From NCBI GenBank assembly GCA_016802295.1, contig JAESIW010000065.1, forward strand, positions 1,054,001 through 1,118,000: a DNA stretch of 64,000 nt. Direction: 5' to 3'. The notes beneath the pieces were generated by a model. The model saw only the letters and a program-made list of their open reading frames with translations. It was not told the origin of the DNA and ran no database searches. This document shows, one piece after another, positions 58,640 to 64,000 of the stretch (position 1 is its first letter; each line of letters opens with the position of its first letter). The position numbers and the translations under genes were made by a program. Source of the stretch: Brachionus rotundiformis (lineage: Eukaryota; Rotifera; Eurotatoria; Ploima; Brachionidae).

Positions 58640-58641
58640 AG
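58640..58641 (+). promoter_or_regulatory. Splice-acceptor-like AG before the CFAP161-like start
   Basis: AAATCATTTAG ends 13 bases before the ATG at 58655, inside the 111-base gap after DPP8/9. It is a candidate trans-splice or 5'-UTR acceptor. Confidence 0.3.
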
Positions 58642-58654
58642 CGCTTTTAATTCA

Positions 58655-59551
58655 ATGATTAAATCAAATTCAGAAATATTAGCCTTATCGGATCCTTTCC
58701 CAGCAAAAATTAATTCAGGGATTCATTCTGAATTAACAATTGAAAATTTAAAACATGATGAAAGTAAATCTAATAATTTATCAGAATTCACCAATGTTTC
58801 AAGTATTCATTGTTTTGATAAAAGAATAAGGAAACCATCCTTAGATCACCGACTTTGTTTCAAAAATTATATTCCTTTGAAGCTTTATGGCAATCGAACT
58901 TTATTGTCAAACTGGTATGAAGACAGAATTTGTATAGAAGATAAGCTTGAAAAAATACCTTTAGGTTCAAAAAAAGATAATGAGGTAAAAATTGAAAAAA
59001 TAGATTCGAAGTGTCTTACAATGCAGATTAAAATTGACCAAAAATATTTTTATCTGTCCAGTCGATATCAACATTTTGCTGATTTGAATCTTGTTAAAAA
59101 TATTAATCTGACTTTAAGAGATAAAATAAATTCGGAATCTTTTTTTAGATTTTTCCTAGTTAAAAATGGCCAAATAACAGATGATTACACAAACATAAAA
59201 TATTCTGAAGATTTCTGCATTTTAACTTTTGACAAGAAGTATTGCTTGACAGCCGGAAATGACTTTTTGGATAGGGAAAAAAATACTGGTTTGATGATTG
59301 TCAATTTTACTAGCATTTCCAATCCAATAGAAAAAAAGTCTATCTGGACAATCGAACATAAAGAATCCAAAAATGACCAAAGAATTACAATTGAAAAAAA
59401 TAAAATTCTTGTAGATCGAAATAGTTCCATTTTGATAAAAAATTGCTACACAAATAAGTACATATGTGTTGTGTTGAGAAATTCAAAACCCCATATTGTT
59501 CTTGATCGTCTTTATTCACGATATTATCAAAATGTTTATTGGAAGATTTGA
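58655..59551 (+). CDS. CFAP161-like protein (tentative)
   Basis: A 298-residue intronless frame. Two segments resemble the ciliary microtubule inner protein CFAP161: LLSNWYEDRICIEDKLEKI matches the N-terminal GNWNEDVYLEEE pattern, and SEDFCILTFDKKYCLTAGND plus ILIKNCYTNKYICVV match the middle and C-terminal repeats that fold as beta-trefoil-like units. The overall order and length (about 300) also fit. Similarity is modest and judged by eye, and the N-terminal 70 residues are Ser/Asn-rich and unmatched. If correct, it sits inside doublet microtubules of motile cilia. No catalytic motif is present. Confidence 0.45.
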   Translation: MIKSNSEILALSDPFPAKINSGIHSELTIENLKHDESKSNNLSEFTNVSSIHCFDKRIRKPSLDHRLCFKNYIPLKLYGNRTLLSNWYEDRICIEDKLEKIPLGSKKDNEVKIEKIDSKCLTMQIKIDQKYFYLSSRYQHFADLNLVKNINLTLRDKINSESFFRFFLVKNGQITDDYTNIKYSEDFCILTFDKKYCLTAGNDFLDREKNTGLMIVNFTSISNPIEKKSIWTIEHKESKNDQRITIEKNKILVDRNSSILIKNCYTNKYICVVLRNSKPHIVLDRLYSRYYQNVYWKI

Positions 59552-60049
59552 AATTTTCTGAATAAAAACTTGATAAATTTATTATTTTAAAATAAAATTT
59601 TTAGCCTTAATAGTAAGATATTATTTTAGGAATTAAGTTTTACTGTTAAAATTCTAGATAAGTCAAATCCAAGGATTATATTTATCTTGCTTAGTATATA
59701 AAAGCCAAAATAAATTTACATGTGATATAAGAATCACAGGGTAGCGCTAAACAAATTATAAAAATTATGATATTAAATATGATAGTCGACCAAGACTTTT
59801 TTATGTACCACTTATTCAAACTTACTTGTCAGCATTATTGTCAACTTAGAGATTAAGTGAGTTTTTATTTGAAGTGGGTGCTTTATTAATTAATTAACCA
59901 GCATAAGTTTATATTAAAAAGAGATATAAATACAAATAAATAAAAATTGTTAATAAAAGCATGATTATATTTTGGTATCTATACTGTTTAAACTTGATAA
60001 TTTTTCAATTAGGAGAATATATATGTGGTCTTTATGATTTTCAGACAAA

Positions 60050-60130
60050 AAATAATAATAATAATAATAATAAAAGCTACAGCAAACGAGCTTGCGGAGA
60101 TGACTTACTCGGAAGTCATCTATGGTAGCT
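60050..60130. repeat. (AAT)n microsatellite joined to a nested hairpin
   Basis: An (AAT/ATA) run at about 60050-60073 is followed by a structured segment. Outer arms are AGCTAC (60075-60080) and GTAGCT (60125-60130); a perfect inner stem is GATGACTT (60099-60106) and AAGTCATC (60113-60120). The segment is much less AT-rich than its flanks. It could be the 3' end of a short retroelement on the minus strand with a simple-repeat tail. It does not fold as a tRNA. Confidence 0.5.
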
Positions 60131-61194
60131 AATCGCGCAAAAATCGAGAGATAAATTAAGGAACTACAATTAAAGTAACTGAGACGAAACTGAGTTACAA
60201 TTTATATATGCTTTACAGATATTACATAAGATTATATAGAACATTACAGGTAAATAAAGAGATAAATAGAAAATAATTTACAGAGACTATCGTTAAAAAT
60301 TTAAATATATAAATAAAAAAAACTTTGTTAAAACTTGGTTTTTTCCAGAAAATAAAAACTTACAATGTGAAATTAATTCAGTTGATACGATTATTAGATT
60401 AGATTGTTATAAAAAATTAGCTTGTACCTCTAAATTGGTGCGTTTTTTTCCTTAAAACCAAAAAAAAATTTTAAAATTTAACCGTCTTTTTTTGATTTGG
60501 AGGTTAACTAAACTTAGCATTTTTATTTCCATTCAACCGATTTTAATTTTCTTATATCTAATGAAATTTACTAATTGAAAAATATTTTTTAATATCTCAT
60601 TATTTACAACAAGTCAAGAAAAAAATAATTTGAGATCAATATAAATCGAGTTAAATGATTATTGTTTTCTAGAAACATTATGCAAGTTTAATTAAATCCC
60701 TACTAATTTCTTAAGCCGCTTTTCTGAGCTATTAAATTGGTTCTTGGTGTATAATAGATAATATGGTAAATTAATTGTATGATCAAATTTTAATAATCAT
60801 GTTCAGAAAATTTTAACTAAAAAGTTTTTTTTTATTTTAAAATTATATGTTGAGCATACCATTTTATACCATTACCAAACATTAAATGCATAGTTGTGCA
60901 TTTGTAATAGCTTTGCAGATATAAAAGAAATAATTAAACATTTAAATTTGAAAATTAAAATTTGACTTTGCAACTGATTTTATTTGATTTTTTTTAAGTT
61001 TTTATTTTTAGGGTAACTCTTGAGCAAGATCATTTTGACTTGTTCACAAATTTCAAATTGTCAATAATATAGTTTTAAGATTATTAAATCATTTTTTGTC
61101 TTTAATTTCAAATTAATTTAAATGGTAAAAATTATCAAATTAATAAGGAATAAAATCAAAAATTCATTCTTATTTTTAATTAATTTTTCTTCTT

Positions 61195-61492
61195 CTATCT
61201 TCTACTCCCAGTAGAGCATAAGGCGTCCACACGTCTCCTCCATTCTATCCTATCCTTAGCGACTTGTCCCCATGTGAGTTTCATCTCTCTCAGATCTCTT
61301 TAAACTGTTCTCCTCCAGGTCAACTTTGGTCTTCCAGCATTTCTCTTTCCTTGAGGTGTCCAAAATAGTGCAACTCTAGGAATTCTGTCTGTTGACATTC
61401 TAAGAACATGACCAAGCCACTTAAGTCGTCTTCTCCGTATTATGTTTCGGACTGGCTCGGACCTTGATCTGTTGTACAGCTCCTCATTTGTA
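61195..61492 (-). mobile_element. 5'-truncated non-LTR retrotransposon (LINE) fragment
   Basis: The minus strand encodes the C-terminal end of a reverse-transcriptase polyprotein typical of LINEs: IIRRRRLKWLGHVLRMSTD, WTPQGKRNAGRPKLTWRRTV and DRIEWRRRVDALCS. There is one in-frame TAA at 61300-61302 and a natural-looking stop at 61195-61197. Everything 5' of this is missing, as usual for dead-on-arrival insertions. Confidence 0.88.
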
Positions 61493-62884
61493 ATAACTAA
61501 TTATTAATAAATATCTAATTAATTTTTAATATATATATAATTATATCAAAGTTTACAACTGTTGAATTTAAAAAATTTTTTAAACTCTTTTTATGTAACA
61601 ATGTATATGTTTTTATTGCATCAATGTCTTAATTGATTGCAAATAAATTAAAACATACTATGTTACAAGCGTTTTTAGCAGATAAAAGTAAAGCTAATCA
61701 ATCAAAAAATTTAATTATTAATTTTTTAATTGAATAAAATTTTTCAAAATTAATTATTTTGAGGCTAATTTTTATTAGTTTTAAACATTCTTATTAACAG
61801 AGCATCCATAATTTGGTATACGAATTGAAAATAAGTTTGTGAAATATCTGAATAATCATTAACAGGTAATATTAGAAACAAAACTGAATATAATGAATTA
61901 TTTAATCCTCCAGGGAAATAAAGTGAAATTAGTTTTTTAACAACTTAGCTAGCTTTTCTTTTAAATTATTGTTATAGATACAAAATTAATAGTTTTTTAA
62001 AAAATGATTCCATGAACCTAAACGATTAAAATAATGCGTATTTTTTATTTAATTCTTATGTTGAGAAAGTAATTATCAAATTCGATTTTATAAGAAATCT
62101 ATTTTATTTAAAGAATATTTAAAATCATTATTTTTAGCATTAAACCTCAATTTATTTTCATAGGCCTCGAAATATTTTTCTTAAACTTTTTTTTAAATGA
62201 TCAGATTCAGGAAACAAATCAATATTTTTAAGGAAGATACAACTTAGGAACAAAAGTTCTTGATTGGCATCACATTATCACTAGTTTTATATAAATAGAT
62301 AATCTATTTGAGAGAAAATATCTTTAAATTTTAAAAATCTAAGTGTCGCTTCAAAAGGCTTAAAAAAAGTTAGCTTAAGAATTTTAATTAATTTTGAACA
62401 GAAATTATTCTAAAGAAATTATGTGTTATCTAAATTGATATCTAGTTTTTTTTTTGCATTCTATTAGAATTTTATTTTTAGGCTCTTTTATTGAGCATAT
62501 GATAAAACAAATTGATTGTTGGTAATTATAATTCTTGCTGGGAAATTTAACTGGTTAAATCGGATAAATCTAAAATTACCCCGGTTTAATTTAAATTAGT
62601 TAAGTGAAAAGTGAGTGCAAGCAAAAACAATTATCACGTATTTTAAATCTTTTGAAATCAAGTTTGCATTGAATTTCATTTGGTTATAAGGTTAATTGAG
62701 ATTATTCAGATCTCGACTGGCTCTCAGGGTACAAATCATTTTATTACTTTATCATTTTTTGTTAAGAATTATTTCTTAGATCTAATTGATTTGAACTTTT
62801 TTTCTGGTTAAATGCTTCAAGTCATGATTTGATCGAGTGATTTCAAACTGTGCTTTTATTTTTAAAATTTTATATTGATAAAAT

Positions 62885-64000
62885 ATGACCTATTTAAAAT
62901 TTTATATCACAATTTTTTTGACAATTCTTGAAAGTAAGTAGAAAAGTTTCATGATATATTTTATCATGTTTTTATGAATAAAATTAAAAAAGAAAATACG
63001 AAATGAGCTTTGAAGAATATATCTATTCTCATTCAAGGTGTCAAGTCTGATGATAATGAATACAAATTGATAAATGATTTGCTTAGGGGTTACAATATGT
63101 ATGCACGTCCTACACCTCATTTTTCGATTCCAACGAATGTTTCTTTTGACTTATCATTATCACAACTGATAGATATGGTAAGCTTTAAGAAAGAATTAAT
63201 TTTTTTAGAAGCGAAAATTTTATTTTAATTAAAAATTCCAAAATTTAAAACTAACTAAATTTAAATTGAATATCAAAAATTTCAACAAAAATTCTCTTAA
63301 TTTTTATTTTAAATTTGCGTTTGTAAAGGATGAAAAAAATCAAGTAATGACAACTAATTGTTGGCTAACAATGGTAAAGTTATAGTTTGAAATTTTTAAA
63401 TTGCAAGCTTTTTAATAAAGAATAGAAAAAATACAATTCTTTAATCAATTGTTAAATTTTTTCGGAAAAAATACATTTTTTTTGTTTTTGTTAAAATTTT
63501 ATATCAAGGAAATTAGAAAAATAACTTGTCATGCATGAGCTTGTTATGAGTGTTCAAATAAGGAAATTTATTGAAACTTTTTTAAAATTTATTTAAAAAA
63601 TAGTTTTGGATTGACAATAAATTAACATGGAATCCAGAAGAGTACGGAGGTTTGAGAGAAATTAGACTTCCACATGATAAAATTTGGAAGCCGGTAATTT
63701 GACATTGATAAAGTATAAATAAAAAATATGAGTTTAATTAAGGATATCATTTTATACAACAATGCAGATACTTTAGCTTCAATTAGTCAAATTTCTACTC
63801 AGTTAATGATTGAAAGCAATGGAAATGTGACTTGGCTAACAACAACCATTTATAAAAGCGCATGTTCTATTAATGTTCGATATTTTCCTTTTGATCAACA
63901 GAACTGTAGCCTTCCTTTTGGTTAGTATATATTTACATTCAATAAAATGTTGTCAATTTTATGATAGGATTTTAGGATTTTTATTTTTTTTTAATTTAAA
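62885..64000 (+). CDS. Nicotinic acetylcholine receptor-like Cys-loop channel subunit, 5' part
   Basis: Exons 62885-62933, 63038-63177, 63329-63373, 63604-63693, 63743-63920, all in phase; the gene runs off the window in an intron after 63920. The product starts with a signal peptide (MTYLKFYITIFLTILES) and holds the first part of the extracellular ligand-binding domain: YKLINDLLRGYNMYARP, LSQLIDMDEKNQVMTTNCWL, WNPEEYGGLREIRLPHDKIW, DIILYNNAD and the Cys-loop CSINVRYFPFDQQNC with its 13-residue spacing. This is the canonical nicotinic order. The vicinal cysteine pair and the four membrane segments would lie beyond the window, so alpha or non-alpha type cannot be decided. Confidence 0.93.

Larger units (their letters stand above)
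59552..62884. other. Long intergenic stretch with microsatellite and LINE fragment
   Basis: 3.3 kb of AT-rich DNA before the receptor gene. Apart from the ATA repeat with its hairpin (60050-60130) and the LINE 3' fragment (61195-61492) I see no structure or coding segment. Confidence 0.5.

Noticed and set aside
60075..60160. Possible tRNA gene
   Set aside because: The stems do not form a cloverleaf and there is no B-box-like T-arm sequence.
1..64000. CRISPR array, bacterial operon, defence island or prophage
   Set aside because: No spaced direct repeats, Shine-Dalgarno-led gene runs or phage genes; spliced animal genes fill the window.

Overview
The window looks like nuclear DNA of a small AT-rich invertebrate animal. 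The genes are eukaryotic, carry many introns of only about 45-60 bases with GT..AG ends, and are separated by very AT-rich spacers. The gene set (trithorax/MLL methyltransferase, nicotinic-type receptor, chitinase with peritrophin-type chitin-binding domains, VPS13, ATG14, DPP8/9) points to a protostome. A monogonont rotifer of the Brachionus type is my best guess from gene style and transposon content. This is inference; I could not search a database.

Layout. 1-9 kb: RAB5 (minus), a small Gly/Cys-rich gene, a two-TM protein of unknown function, a secreted multi-domain chitinase, and a lineage-type protein with a predicted beta-rich C-terminus. 9.5-15.5 kb (all minus): DIMT1, MECR, an unknown membrane-anchored protein, and MRPL15. 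15.7-28.4 kb: one very large VPS13A/C gene (minus) with more than 30 exons. 31-40.8 kb: a KMT2 (MLL/trithorax) gene that I could assemble exon by exon from its PHD fingers to the SET domain. 41.9-49 kb is the accessory region: a nearly complete Merlin transposon with 107-bp inverted repeats, a DUF229 sulfatase-fold gene, a decayed pogo/Tigger-like transposon and a duplicated flanking block. 49-58.5 kb: WDR26, ATG14 (minus), DPP8/9. 58.6-59.6 kb: a CFAP161-like gene. After a long spacer with a LINE fragment, the window ends inside a nicotinic acetylcholine receptor subunit gene.

Most genes are housekeeping functions: endosome and lipid transport (RAB5, VPS13), autophagy initiation (ATG14), mitochondrial fatty-acid synthesis and translation (MECR, MRPL15), rRNA methylation (DIMT1) and chromatin (KMT2). 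There is no bacterial-style gene cluster, CRISPR array or tRNA gene that I can support. Two same-strand pairs with very short gaps (MECR-DIMT1 and DPP8/9-CFAP161-like) have splice-acceptor-like sites just before the downstream start codon, which would suit polycistronic transcription with trans-splicing.

The most interesting points are a taspase-1-like cleavage motif and a cysteine-rich N-terminus in KMT2, an FFAT-like motif in VPS13, a Merlin transposase whose C-terminus is encoded in its own terminal repeat, and an A-homopolymer frameshift in the unknown 13-14 kb gene. Nothing in the window is convincingly a wholly new biological system.
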